Positions 35,925-48,420 are shown, counted from the stretch's first letter. The stretch is 64,000 bases of DNA from Utricularia gibba (GCA_002189035.1 NEEC01000002.1:3557001-3621000), one strand, 5' to 3'. Translations and numbers: made by a program. The notes: generated by a model from the letters alone, not told the origin.

Positions 35925-35929
35925 ATTAC

Positions 35930-36520
35930 TTAAACGCTCTTATATTATGTTGAAATTAAAGATCAAATTGATTGGTGTAGACATATGTGAAATTTAAATG
36001 TACAAAAAACTTAAATCACATTTAAAAAAATTAAACTCAATCAATAATTAGTTATTTGTAATCTTCTATATATTTGATTATTTCACCTTAATTTCTTAAT
36101 ATGAGATTGTTTACCTACCCTCAAGTCAAATTAGTTTTTGATTCGATTAAATTTTGTTTTTTTGTGTTTATAAGTATTACTTGGATGATAGATTGATTTA
36201 ATGTTTATCACTTAAATTTAATATATCTTCTTATTTTTTTAATCAAAATTCAAACCAATACGAAAGCCAACCAAACCATAAAGTGAAATACTATGATACT
36301 TTGTTTAAACTAAAGATTCAATAAATTAGACAGGTATTTGTAAAATTCAATTATATAAGAAATATGAATCACATTATAAAATATTAAATTTAATCAATTG
36401 ATATTAATTTATAATATCTGATATATTTCATTATTTTATTTTAATTTTACTTTATGAGATTGTCTATTTTAGTAGCTCATTATTAAGGTTAATTTATTTT
36501 TAATAATTTATGCTGGTTTT
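35930..36520. repeat. AT-rich repeat units, copies 2 and 3
   Basis: 35960-36290 and 36300-36500 look like diverged tandem copies of the same unit as 24000-24284. They share ATATATTTxATTATTT(C/T)A, GAGATTGT(T/C)TA and CTCATTATTAA-like blocks. AT-rich and non-coding. Confidence 0.45.
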
Positions 36521-36824
36521 CTTTGAAATGAAAATTAAAAATATGTTTCTTAGAAGGAGAGACGTGAAATTGTGGAGTATTGATGAGTGACGCGGCTAAG
36601 TACGTGGTGCGCAAGCCACAGCTCATGCCTAGTGATTGAATTTATTAACCAATCTATTCCATTATTGCCCCAATAATACAAGAGGGCCGCAACGTACGCC
36701 TAAGGAGAAGAGAAGTTGGGGGAAACAAAAATATCAAACTAACACCGGCAACCAGCACAGCACACACTAAAACAAAATAACATCAACTAAATAGGTACAT
36801 CAACAGTGCGTAATCTCTTCTGTT

Positions 36825-37643
36825 CTAGAGGAGTGCTGGCCAATTGTACGGAGTCATTATCGCAGCAGGGTTGGAGTAGTCGTCCACATTCATTATGTAG
36901 TTGCCATCGTTGGTGAGGGGCGGTGCATCGCCCTCGGGGTTCACAATGGATCTGCTCTCCACCGTCTCTTCCCCAGGGGAAAGTTGGGTCTTCTTCCCCA
37001 CCTGGTCCTTTAGGAGTGCTCTCAGTGCCATGACCTAGACAGCGGATGCATGCTCAGAGTTACCCCGATGATTAGGAGATAGATGCATGTGCGTACCTCT
37101 TGCTGAAGCTGTTGTTTCTCTCCAGTAACAGCCTCCAGCTCCTGCTTCAGTGCATCGTACAGGTTCTCGAGCTGCTTGGCCTTCCACCGGGCACGTCGAT
37201 TCTGGAACCAGATGGCGATTTGCCTCGGCTGCATCCCCAGTTCTTTGGCTAGCTTCATTTTCCTGTCGGGATCGAGTTTGACCTCTTCTTGAAAGCAGTT
37301 TTCAAGGGACTCCAATTGCTCAGTGCTAAGGCGTTTCTTCTTCAGATCCTGCCCATATGTGTTACTGAAGCCCACGCTTTTTCCAGTTAAACTTGGCAGA
37401 ATTTGTGTTGCTGAGAGGGACTGTGGTTTCATTTCTAAACCTGATGATGAAATATGAACGAACAAAAGGAAGAAAACGTTGTGCTGCGTTGATTCTTTGA
37501 AAACAAAAAGAGAGAAGCAGCATTGTGTTACCAGGGAAGGGGTGATCATAGTTGTAATTGCAGAGGAAACCGAAGGAAGTCTCCGGCCTGGAACCCAGAC
37601 TCGCCAGCCTGTAACCCTCATTGTTCCAGTCCATACTTGCCAT
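36825..37643 (-). CDS. HD-Zip class I homeobox-leucine zipper protein, LMI1/ATHB51/ATHB22-like
   Basis: Three exons (37643-37532, 37440-37097, 37034-36825) with GT-AG introns join into 221 codons plus stop. The start [12 protein letters not shown] is the first ATG; upstream codons include only GTG. Exon 2 carries a complete homeodomain preceded by [14 protein letters not shown], with recognition helix [19 protein letters not shown] (WFQNRR invariant). The leucine zipper follows directly: leucines recur every seven residues from QLENLYDAL through to LRALLKDQ in exon 3, so intron 2 interrupts the zipper. The [20 protein letters not shown] block and the homeodomain-zipper spacing fit the HD-Zip I subgroup of ATHB22 and LMI1, about 185-235 residues long. 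These bind pseudopalindromic CAATNATTG sites as dimers and control leaf/meristem form (family knowledge; orthology is inferred). No frame damage is seen. Confidence 0.9.
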
Positions 37644-37747
37644 CTTTATCTCACCAAGAAGCACAAGGAAAACAAAGGCGAAGGAAGAAAGCGCTACTTT
37701 CTTTTTCTGAGAAACTCACAATCTATAACACTGTCAACATCATTCAC

Positions 37748-37761
37748 TATATATATATATA
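37748..37761 (-). promoter_or_regulatory. TATA-rich element with adjoining CT repeat upstream of the HD-Zip gene
   Basis: A 14-bp alternating TA tract about 105 bases before the ATG, with an 11-base GA/CT run directly beside it at 37762-37772 and another near 37823-37832. The placement suits a TATA box and the CT-rich tracts common in plant core promoters. No transcript evidence is available. Confidence 0.45.
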
Positions 37762-37772
37762 GAGAGAGAGAG

Positions 37773-39880
37773 GACAAAGGCCCTTCCTTACTAAATCAAG
37801 TACACAGTGTGAGTGTGTGTGTGAGAGAGAGAAGGAAAGGTTAAACTTGTTCTTCTCTTTGGCTGGATGCAAGAAATACATTAAATGGACGGTGTGTGTT
37901 GTGGTGTGGCGTCGAGGATTACAACTGGAGACATATGATAAAAAGCATATCTATAGAACTGGAAATGGAAAGGGAGGGCTGTCTAACTGTTGGTTGAAAT
38001 AGCAAGCAAAAGTCCCTTTTCGTCTCTGAAAATGTTGTGCCGCACGCCTCTCAACCCCCTGCCTTTCTGAGGACAAATCATAAACCAACATGTTTGCATC
38101 AATCAATCCATCATATGATCAAAAATAATTCTTCTGATTCATCACTTTAACCATAAATATTTCAGAATGTTGCGTTATATTTTAGGAATGGTATAATTGT
38201 GTAACGGGCATCCCATTGATCACATAGTTTACTAACAAAGATATCCAATTTATCATAATTAACCTTACAAGTTATACAAATTAATGTAAAAATATGCGGT
38301 GTTACAACATCCTACCATGGACTTTGAAAAAAGAGTCAGAAAGTAGGTATCATTAAAAGATATTGACATAAATCAAGGCCATTCTTAGAAAATACTAACA
38401 AGCATCCATGGAATAGATGAAGAAAACACATTCACCTGTTGAGACCCAGAAAGAGGCCAATTTGAGTCATCTTGGGTCCACGTGGAATGTTGAAGAAAAC
38501 TGTTCAATTCCTAAACAAAAAAGATAAACACTTCAACTCTATAAGAAGTGAGGTTATGAGTATGCCAGTATCCCTTTGATTATTTTTTACATCTCCTAGA
38601 TTTTTCTTGGTTTTTTTGAAACTTCCCCATCCTTTTCAACTCAATTACCGACGCTCATTAACACTTGATAATATTCAACTGGCCAAATTTGCTTAATGCA
38701 TGTATTAAAGGAAGGATATTTGAAAAATATTAAAACGTTTTTATTATAAAATTAACATGTAATTTTATTTTAGTTTGAAAACTACCAAAATTATTATTTT
38801 TTAAAGAAAAAATAGTATAATAATTTTAAAAATTATAATAAATAATACAATTCATTATTAATAATGATATTAAGAAAATTGGGTTAGTAAAATAAATTAA
38901 AAATTTTTACAAAAATATAATGTAATAAATAATATAAGTTATTTACCAAATAAAAAATTATAATAAAAAATATTAATAAATATTTTCAAATTGGAAAAAA
39001 ATTAATATAAGAATATATAAAATTCTAAAAAAATGTGTGTACATTTTTTTGGAAGTAAATGGAATTATTTGCATATTTAGAAGTAATTATTTAGATATAA
39101 ATTTTCATAAATAAATAAAAATTTATTATAATAAACGATTTATTATTATAAAACTGAAATATTGTTAAAATATGAGACAAGAAAAAATTTAAATATTACA
39201 TAAGAAAAAATAATTTTAAAAAGATTTAAAACACAACAAATAGATTGAAACTTATATTATCACTTTGTTCTTTTCAATATTAATTTTCACCACCTTACAT
39301 CATTATTATTATCCTCTATAAATCACATCTAGATAATATAAAATATTTTCTCATTTTCTATGTTAAAACAAACTAGTGAAGACTAAAACAATAGCAATTA
39401 TGCAACCAAGAAATAATATATTATTTTAGTAATTCATCTCATCTCATCTCATCTCATCTCATCTACGCCGTTCTATCCTTTTTGGGAGATTTCATCTCAT
39501 CTAAGCTACAATTCTTTCAATAATATATTATTTTAGTAATATTCTGAATAGTTTAAAAAATTCAATTCTTTCAGAATTTATACATGCTAAAAATCAAAGT
39601 TAAGTGAAATGATAGGTTTTATTCGATTTTGGATTTTTTAAATAAAATATAAGAAATTATACTTTAATCTTCACATTCGTACTTAGGTAAAATTTCTATT
39701 CTATTTCTATTTTTAACATTATTATTTCTCATTTAATATTTTATAATTTTAATCTTTCATTTTAGATGATCAAAAATATCTTCTAGATGAGATATATAAT
39801 GATAAAAGACACATTAATCAAACTTATGAGACCCCAATAACCTATATCGAAGGGTCTGAATTGGAGAGGGCAATATATGA
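37773..39880. other. Intergenic, AT-rich; no gene recognised
   Basis: Contains the HD-Zip upstream region and then very AT-rich DNA (38700-39430). No motif-bearing frame is seen. Confidence 0.5.
39434..39464. repeat. Pentanucleotide microsatellite (CATCT)n
   Basis: Six uninterrupted copies of the pentamer catct/atctc, with a partial echo (TTCATCTCATCT) at about 39490-39501. Confidence 0.9.
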
Positions 39881-39919
39881 TGATAATGATCCCTCAAACA
39901 TCAATGAATCTGATTCAAA

Positions 39920-41080
39920 GTATAATGAAATTTCAGTGATTCTCGATCATCCCTCAAAAATGGGTTTTCAAATGCAATCGAATCACCAGATCTTATAGTC
40001 TTCATGTATGTTGATGATATTGGTATACCCATCTATAAGCATTTATATACCAAAAAATCAATTCAATTACGACAAAAGATGCATTTTTTAGATAAATAGG
40101 CTCTTATTGATATAGTTGCTTTCTACAAGACGTTTATAGCACACACAGAGAGACCCACGTTGTGGCAAGCAACAAAAAGATATATGCTTACATTTGTTGT
40201 CAGATGAAAGAAAGAACTTCTAATTGCCATTCTATCTTTCGACAAGACTTCAAATACAATCAAATATTTGGAAGAACCGCATACGTGCAATATCACAGTT
40301 GACATTGCAACATTCAATGTTAACCTTACAACTAAGTTTATTGTACTACATTTAGTCAAGCTTATGGATGGAAAGATAAATGTTAAGTTTGTGCAAACCT
40401 ATGTAAAACAGCAATGACATTATGATATATCTTATTGACATACATGATTGTGTAGAACCAGAGCTAACAAGATTCATTATGGAACATGGAAAACTTCTAC
40501 TAGTCTTATCACGATATCAAAGAAAAGATCATCATATGACATCATAGAAAAGATCAAGACAGGAAGAAGGTGTTCCGAAATGTGTTTTATGATTTTGGAT
40601 TTTGCTATTGAAGGATTTCAATATTGATGACCTGTGCTTTGTATTGATGCGACTCACATATATGGACAATATAATTACAAGTTTTTGGTTTATAATGATA
40701 TTGATGCTAACAACCGTGTTTTTCCCAGTCACCTATGCATTCGTGTACGGAGAATCAACTAAGGATTGGAAATTTTTCCTCCATAATCTTGCCAATCATG
40801 TTATTCATCATCGGAAACATGTCTATACTATCAGTGATTGTGGTTCTGATTTAATTGGTGCTTGTAATAGTTACAAGCACTTTAACATTGATGGTGCAGT
40901 TTCTATATCATTAAAAATTGTATGTCGTACATTTATTTGAAATCAAAGGGTTTGAAACAATGGATTGAAAGAGCTTCTTATGCTAGAACCAAAATTGATT
41001 TCAGTATGGTCATGAGCGAGATAGCAAGACATTTGATTGAGACATATCACTATTTAGAAAGAATACCCAATGAGGAGTGA
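39920..41080 (+). pseudogene. MULE (MuDR-like) transposase remnant
   Basis: Read across frames, it shows the N-terminal MuDR DNA-binding region (PTLWQA..., KYLEEPHTCNITVD; the PHTC motif is characteristic), then the helical region (TWLCRTRANKIHYGTW-like). The nuclease follows: IDATHIYGQYNYKFLV at about 40637, where D is the first catalytic residue, PVTYAFVYGESTKDWKFFL, and ISDCGSDLIGA with the second Asp. A one-base frameshift at about 40727 splits the nuclease, and stops abound upstream. The order fits Mutator-like transposases of plants. C-terminal SWIM zinc finger and terminal inverted repeats were not found. Confidence 0.8.
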
Positions 41081-43264
41081 ACATTGCTTTACGATTGTGG
41101 ATATTGTTAAAAAATTTTCTATTTTGTTAGTTTTATTTACTTTAGCTAATTACACATTTAGCTTTAGAAAGAATCAGAAATTATGGATTTATTGTTAGTA
41201 CCAAACATTTTTTGTATTGACTGCGATTTTCGATTCATCCTTTTCTTTGTGAAATTGCTTCAAAAGTTAAAGCATACATTGAAATATGTGATATCACCAT
41301 CAATTGTAAACATTAGCATTTGTTTACCACTATCGCATAAGGATTACATGAATGCTACAATACATAATGGACAAGTTTCATATGAGTGATATCATAGATG
41401 AGCACACAAATCCCCATTCTTAGAGTTATCATAGGGGGACCTTGATTCGTTTGACATTATTAAATATATTTTTTAATTGATTTTATTATTTTTCAAAAGT
41501 GTTGGTTAATTTTTTTATATTTTGATTGATAAACATTAGTTAAGTTTGTATTACTTATTTTTTATGAAGGTATCAATCAGTTAGATAAAACATCAAGATT
41601 CTTCTTCATGTTCGACATTTGAAATGATTAGAAGTTGAGCCATCATTTATAGACACTCAAAATACTAGACGTATTTGGTGTGATACTAAAAGGAATGCAT
41701 CTCGACAACAATAATTTTCAGAAATTCCAAATGTCCAAAATATGACACGAGACATTCTGATGCTCAATGTTGTTTCATCTTTATCACATGTTGACGACAT
41801 GTGCAAGATGACATATTACTTATTATTAAGTAATTTATATAAATTAAATATCTTTTTATCCTATATTTACATTTTCAATTACAAGAAAATACTATATGTG
41901 TTACAATTGAAGTTATTGAAGGCACAATCAAAGATTGAAAGATTGACAACTACTCTTTAAAGCTACAAAGAAAGAACTAGAAGTTTTATTATATCACCTT
42001 TTTTTTTTTTCACGATGTGCTAAAAATTATTCATTTTAGATATTAATGGGTTACTAGCTGATATCGTCTATCATAACAATAGACAAGAACCTATGACTCT
42101 ATATATGATTAAGGGACGAGGAGATTAGTGTATTTACTTGTTTCATTTTTTTCAAATTGTATTTAAATAATTATTTTTTTATATTATATTTAAGACCATA
42201 TTCTCAATCTTTCTTGGAGTGATGTATGATAAATTTTGATGTTGGAATATGATCATTGATAGTAATGTAAGCTCCTAATCACATATTGTATCATACGAGT
42301 ATATTGATTTATTTTGTATGTAATGATTAAAAATATTTTTTGTGATACAAATATTCTCAAGTTATTTGTAAAATACATTCTTGGAGATTGCATCAAAGAC
42401 AAATTAGGTTTTTTATGAAATCAAATCAATTGTATAGTCACTTTCGAGAGATGGATTGACAATGAATATGGTATCATGAAGTTTAAATATTTATGGTATA
42501 TTTGGACGAATGAAATATTGAAGACAAATACAATTCTACCAATACATTACTAGTAAATGACTCATTGTATAAATCGAATTTAAACCCAGTTAATGTCTTT
42601 AATTATTTATTGAATTTATTTATTTTTAATTTTTTTTAATAAACTTCTCTAATGCAATTTCTCTTAATTAACAATGCAATTTTTCCTACGTTATGGAATT
42701 GCATTCAAAGTACAGACAATTTGCTTGTCTTTACAATGTGTTCCGTTTGTTTCTTTAGGGTATTCTTAACATAGATGATGTAAAAAATTATGTTAATGAA
42801 TTTTGGTTTGATCAAAAGCTGATTGATGAGACATATCCACATTGGCATATCTATAAACTGATTATTCAACGTCATATATATTGATTAATATTATTTTTCA
42901 AGTAATGAAATATCAATTGTATATTTTTGAATACTTATATGTTGTTTGATGATGAGTTAACTTTGGACAATCTCATGAGACCCACTACAAATTGTGAAGT
43001 GCTGCTAGAACATTCTACATGCAGTGAAGAAAAAGAACCGGGGAGGAGCTTGAGAAAACAGTGGGTGAGTGACCATGTGTTGAGCTAAAATATTAGTCCA
43101 CAGCGTATTGGAGAAAGACTATATATGGGCTCATACCTAGCAGCCCAAGTCTGTTTTTAAGGAAAAGATCGACCCCATATTGACCCAAATTACATGACAA
43201 TAGTAACCTACAAAGCTGGTATACACCTACACCTATCCAAAGATTACAAAATAACATTCCATAA
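41081..43264. other. No recognisable gene
   Basis: AT-rich DNA that may be the decayed C-terminal part and flank of the MULE. Small frames at 41183-41389 and 41742-41960 lack motifs. No MULE terminal repeat is identified. Confidence 0.45.
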
Positions 43265-43434
43265 AGTAGTTAAAAAAAAGTAGAATGATACTTTTTCTAT
43301 AAAAAAATATTAAGTAATTTGATATTAAAAATAGAATTTATATTACAATAGACTAAACATGATTAAGAAATAAATTCTACTTCTTTTTAAAAATAACTTA
43401 TCATTCTACTTTTTTTTAACTACTTCTCATTTTA
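43265..43434. repeat. Short foldback (inverted-repeat) element
   Basis: The left arm AGTAGTTAAAAAAAAGTAGA (with ATGATA after it) at about 43266-43291 is the reverse complement of the right arm TATCATTCTACTTTTTTTTA (with ACTAC after it) at 43409-43433. A loop of about 115 bases lies between. A related terminus-like sequence (AAAAAGTTATACAGAAC) follows at about 43458, with a similar one at about 47000. Confidence 0.75.
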
Positions 43435-43524
43435 TCAAAATTAGAATTTATTTCAAAAAGTTATACAGAACAAGCTCTAAGTGCTTCAAAGACTTTGAAC
43501 ATTGCTAGAAATTGATTCTACAAA

Positions 43525-44421
43525 GCTGGACTAACACCAACTGCTCCCGTCTTGGTTTGTTAGTCTACCTCTAAACCAAGCATCTAAATTGTGAAACTAT
43601 TTGCTTCCCTCCTTAGGTCTACCCATGGTTTGTTAGAAACAAGAGTTAAGGAATACATATAAATTTCATCATCAAACCTAAGCACACACCACATCACTTC
43701 ACCTTAAGGCATCCCTAAGACTCTATCCACTCATGTTTGGGAAATAAAACACGATTTCATTCATATAAGTTGGCCAAAATGGCAGAAACATTGTAAACAA
43801 GTCAAATGCAGAAACTCGAAATGTTCAGAAAACTAGAAAGTAAATAAAGATTGTCCTTCCGCCCGTTAGCTACTGTTCACAGCCGGAACAGTAGCGCTTG
43901 ACTAGGCTCCGGTGCTACTCTTGGTGGTGAAGGCCCTCCTTCCCCCTTCTGGTTGGTGTTTTTCACGTTGGGGAAGAAGACCCCCCTTTGTGTCCCCCTT
44001 CAATGTTCGCTTCTTCGTGCTCTCCTTCATTTTCGAAATAATTTTCCCTTTTGCTTCACTCCATTGCACTGTTCCTGACTACCAGTACTGTTTCTGACCA
44101 CCAGTACTGCTCCTGGCCTGAACTTGCAGACTGCAGTGGCAGCAGAACAATGCTCTTTGTCCTTTGCCAGATTTTGCGTCCTTTTTCGCTTGTTTTACAC
44201 GCTTGCAAGTTTGATTTTCGGCCCATCTCCCTGCTGAATTTACTAAAACATCAGTAACAAGAGTTGTGGACTAAATCAAAGGATTTAGTCCACTTTTCAC
44301 ATAATCACATGAGATTAACATGAACACCACTAAAACATGAAAAACCACATTTATCTAACCTAAACCATAATAAAATATAACTATTTTGCATTATAAATTT
44401 CAGGAAAAATGTGTGTCATCA
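43525..44421 (-). mobile_element. Truncated LTR, family B
   Basis: Matches the right two thirds of 55431-56849, including the TACTGTTCA...AACAGTAGC segment near 43875, and ends GTGTGTCATCA. The left (minus-strand 3') part is missing. It abuts the truncated family C LTR with no spacer, which suggests insertion into that LTR followed by deletion. Confidence 0.75.
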
Positions 44422-45275
44422 AGTACTCTATTATAGGAGTAACAAAATTTCTACCCTCTCTTACACTCTCTTGCAAGAAGGCATGGGAATAGCTCGATGT
44501 TGCTCCTCTTTGGATGAACATGAAGATAAGAGGTCTTGCCGTCATACCCTCACAATCGAATTGCATGCGTATGCCCGAGTGTTGCCAATGACTTAATGAA
44601 TAAAGATACGAGGTCACTATCTGTCCAATGATCCTGAGATACAACCACAGACAAAACGAAAGGGAGATCATCTAACGAATCATGGATTTTGAAGTATCTC
44701 AACCCAAAACAGAAGTTTCTAGCCGCGAACGACCATACAAGTTAAGGAAAACGAAAGTAGATTCTAGAGAGAAGTTAGAGGAAAATTCTTCTAGAGAGAT
44801 AAAAATAAAAGTCAAAACTAAAACTAAGAAAGTGAATTCTCCCCCTCATTGTTTGAACTGAAATTCAATAAAAGTCTGAGTTTTCGTGTCTCCTTAGTCT
44901 TGCTGTGAATTGGAGTATCTTGCAAGAAAGCTTCTGTTCGAACGCTAGTATACTAATGATTTTGTCTGTCAGAGACTCCCGTGTACCGCACATCAAGGCT
45001 CATGATTAGGCATCTGCAGTCTTCCGGAAATCAAGGAGATGTCAGTTCGGGAAGATCCATTTTATCGCCATATGTTGCCTTCCTTCTCTCACTTCATACC
45101 ACGTGTGCACCTCTAAAAAAACTTAAACAACACTAGATAAAATATAAGATTTAGGAAAATTACCCTAAACTAGTTAAAAACCTAAATCTTATATTATAAA
45201 CTATTAACTAAACAATTATATTCATATTTAGACATAAAAAGAACACAAAAGATAGTGAGAAAATGATACTTAACA
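44422..45275 (-). mobile_element. Truncated LTR, family C
   Basis: Inverted match to 19497 through about 20530; its right end GATACTTAACA is the LTR start. About 320 bases of the LTR's 3' portion are absent where the B LTR joins. The right end abuts a Harbinger Myb/SANT coding remnant. Confidence 0.8.
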
Positions 45276-45300
45276 TATCTCCTTCATTGATTTATCAATT

Positions 45301-46080
45301 ATGTCACTATTGGTAGAACGACGATCTTTGCGTTTTTTTGATGAAGAATTTTCACCCTCGTTCGATATCGGAATCGAACCTTGTCTAAGAGGAGGTGTAT
45401 CAAGGTCATCAATAGGAGTGAAATCCCAATCAAACCTGAGTCCTCAATCGGTTGGAAATCATGATTTTCATCGAGGTCTTGAGGAAGAATACCAGAATTT
45501 GGTGTATAGCTATGCTCCTCATATGCAATGATACCATCAAAAAGTTTTTCTTGGATCTCAAGGTGTGGTGGTGGTCCATCATGATATTTCTTCGCATCTG
45601 GATTCTCCTAGACATAGAGAAAAACATCAAATAATGAATAAATTCAAATAATGAAGTATACATCAATAAGTACTAGTATATAAATATGATCGTACCGCAA
45701 TTCTTTCATTCCACCACTCTTCTTCACCCAAAATTGTATTTTTTCACAATCCCAACCAGTACATGTCCAATTTTTTAGCCGATTCCACAATGTCCATAAA
45801 CCTCATAGTTCTGTCCATTTGTTCTTTATTTGCTTCATTGTGTACTCATCACATGTCTTATTATTTAGATTTTTCAGTATATTGTTCCATCCTTGCTTGT
45901 TAAAAGAAGTTGTTGGTCTGTTTTCTGCCTCAATTTTAGTTAAGCAAATCTCCAAGAGCAAGAGAATATGTACAAATATCTTGTCGTATTTTGCACTTGG
46001 TTTCTTGAGGGGTAATTTCACTCTACCGATAGAATTATCCATCAGAATTAGCAGTTGGTGTGAATTTGGTTTCTGTACCT
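45301..46080 (-). pseudogene. Harbinger ORF1-type Myb/SANT-like protein
   Basis: The frame starting at 46042 has FVHILLLLEICLTKIEAENR, then TSFNKQGWNNILKNLNNKTC and QIKNKWTEL. It continues in another phase with KKLD...GWDCEK and EEEWWNERIA, then an acidic tail with PDAKKYHDGPP and GIIAYEE. The W-N-I-L...FN/K and QIKNKW...W order is the SANT-like domain of Harbinger ORF1 proteins and L10-interacting-MYB-like relatives. One frameshift lies near 45790. The tail ends close to the C-family LTR at 45275, so the insertion may have removed the 3' end. No transposase was found beside it. Confidence 0.7.
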
Positions 46081-46229
46081 ATCAAGTAAGTTTGAATAAA
46101 TATAAATTTCCATAGTTCAAATATGAAGTAATCAAAATGCATTTATGATCATTTAAAGTTAACAAACAAGAATAAAATGGAATTAAAGTAAACCACAACA
46201 TGCAATTAATTGTGATGTTGTGCACGTAG

Positions 46230-46515
46230 GTGTTGAACAATAAAGTGACCACATTCTTTAACTTGTTAGGAATTCTCTCAAAAGCCCATTTTGCCATCGC
46301 CATATCCCTGTTTTTAGCATACTCGTTGATCATCTTGTTCCAAGTGATGGATGTCCTTTTGGGCATTCTCTGAAACAAATCCCATGCAAGACGCGTATTT
46401 CCTTCCTTAGTGTATCCCCCAATTATGGCGTTCCAAATTACCACATACCTTTGAGGAATAACATCGAACACCTTCCTCAACCTCACAACATCCCCACATT
46501 TACTGTAGATATTGG
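46230..46515 (-). pseudogene. PPR (pentatricopeptide repeat) protein fragment
   Basis: The minus-strand frame encodes NIYSKCGDVVRLRKVFDVIP, then YVVIWNAIIGGYTKEGN, LFQRMPKRTSITWNKMINEY and AFERIPNKLKNVVT. This is about two and a half 31- to 35-residue repeats of the organellar RNA-binding PPR family (P/PLS type, with the usual VxWNxxIxGY signature). The flanks lack further repeats, whereas complete plant PPR genes carry a dozen or so and usually no intron. It is therefore a fragment, immediately upstream of and parallel to the Harbinger Myb/SANT remnant. Confidence 0.85.
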
Positions 46516-48420
46516 CCGGATAAAGTAATCACTATTACATGACTTACTCACATTATTTAGCAACTCATTCATATTTCAGATATGAAATGTAGAGAAAACT
46601 AATAGACTTAAATCAAGCATTATTCATTTAGATTGATGAAGGACTGAAAAATAGAGGGAAAAAATTACTAATCGTTTGGAAACTAATAGGAGCACTAATT
46701 TCATGCTGAAACTTCAAGCGTCCATGAAATTTGAAGATGAATGCTGTGCTTCTTAGGGTTTGTTGCTGAAATCCCCTTCCATTCGTTGTTGGCTTTAGAA
46801 GGGTATTCTAGTGAATGCAACTTAAGAAGTAAAAGTTAAGAGAAGAAGTAGCCCATGTGCTACTTCTCATTTATTAAAAAAAGAAGTAATAGTAGAAGCA
46901 GATTGTGTAGAGAGAAGATAAGTAGAATGAAATATTATTCTATAAATAAGTTTACCTCTCTTTTTTTTTTAAAAAAAAGTAGAATTTATATAATCAAAAG
47001 TTATGTCGAACATATATTTAGTCTCCTAATTAGTGAACTACAAATTCTTTACATTACATTCATAGCATATTGTTTATATTATATATTTTAGTCATGTTTC
47101 ATATTCAAATTATTTTTTAAATTATTATAATTTATTTATAATTATAAAACATTTTTACATAAAATTAACTCTTTTTATGTGTAGTAAATAAGTAATTTAC
47201 TTGTAATTTAAAATGGTTTTGAAAAATAATTGAAATTAAGTATCGTATGAAAATTGATTATCATTTTTATTTTATATTAGTTGTTACAATTATCCATTTT
47301 TTGTAATTTTTACTTATCAATTATTTTTCATACATGTTCAATTTCACTTGAAAGTAATTGGAAATATTTAAATATTTTTGTAATTCAGTTATTTTATTTT
47401 ATAAGCTACCATAATTATATATATTACAATATCATTTATTCATTTGGAAATTATTAATTAAAAAATGACAACAACAAAGTATTGTATAAAATTTTAAATA
47501 TGTTATATATAATTTTAGAATTTTAAAAAATGATATCTTATGAGCAAGTCGGGTTTTATAATATAATATAATTTACGAATTAAGTAAGAAAAAGTAATTT
47601 TTTTAAAATATATTATATATAATTTTAAAATTGTAGTATCGGTATTATGTAAAGTAAAAAATAAAAAAATAAAGGAATTTAAAAATTAGAAAAAAAATTG
47701 AGATAAAATGCCAAACAAAAACTTTAACACATGTAAACCACCAATTCTCTCATATTCAACCATTGCATCTTACACTGGTACAAAGACGTACACTCCATCC
47801 CAATCCTTTTAATGCTCAACAACCGAACTTGGCCCCCTCTTGTATTGCACAAGAATATGTATCTCGCTTTGTTAAGAGCACATGACACACACTTGGTACT
47901 GATCCTATGCGTAGTAGCACCTACGAGCAATTCATCCCTTCCGCTTCTCTTAGTGATTGGAAACAATTTTTGAGAATAAACCATATTGCTTTCTTCCTCC
48001 TCTCGTCTCGTACTTGTTCTAACATTTTCTTTTCATCCATATCTTTTAGGAACTTCAACTATGAGTCTTAGCAATGCCTCAAGCCATTCTTCTGTCTATC
48101 ATATCGTGTTCAACACATCTTTCCATGCTAAAATAACTTTCAAATTCTTTTTAAAATTGTTTTATATTGTAATTATAGTGATTTCTTAATTTTTTTAATC
48201 AATTTATATTCTATGGTATGATAAGCACTTTTGATTTTTTTAATTTCCAGATTATCGATTATGTGACTTTTTTAATGTTTAATATAAATCAAGTTCAACA
48301 TAAAATTAATTATTTGTGAAAAAAAAAGACAAAAACAAAATTTTTTGACTACAACAAACAAGGAATTGGTTTTTCTTATAAACCTTAGCTTTGCATCAAT
48401 ATATTCAAAAAAATAACTTC
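46516..48420. other. Intergenic, AT-rich; repeat-like termini near 46860-47030
   Basis: 46855-47030 contains CTACTTCTCATTTATTAAAA and AGTAGAATTTATATAATCAAAAGTTATGTCGAACA-like ends. These resemble the foldback DNA at 43265-43480 and are probably the edge of a DNA transposon. 47720-48100 has unassigned short frames on both strands. No gene was identified. Confidence 0.45.

Noticed and set aside
39434-39464. Possible CRISPR-like repeat
   Set aside because: Contiguous pentamers with no spacers; a simple microsatellite in a plant genome.
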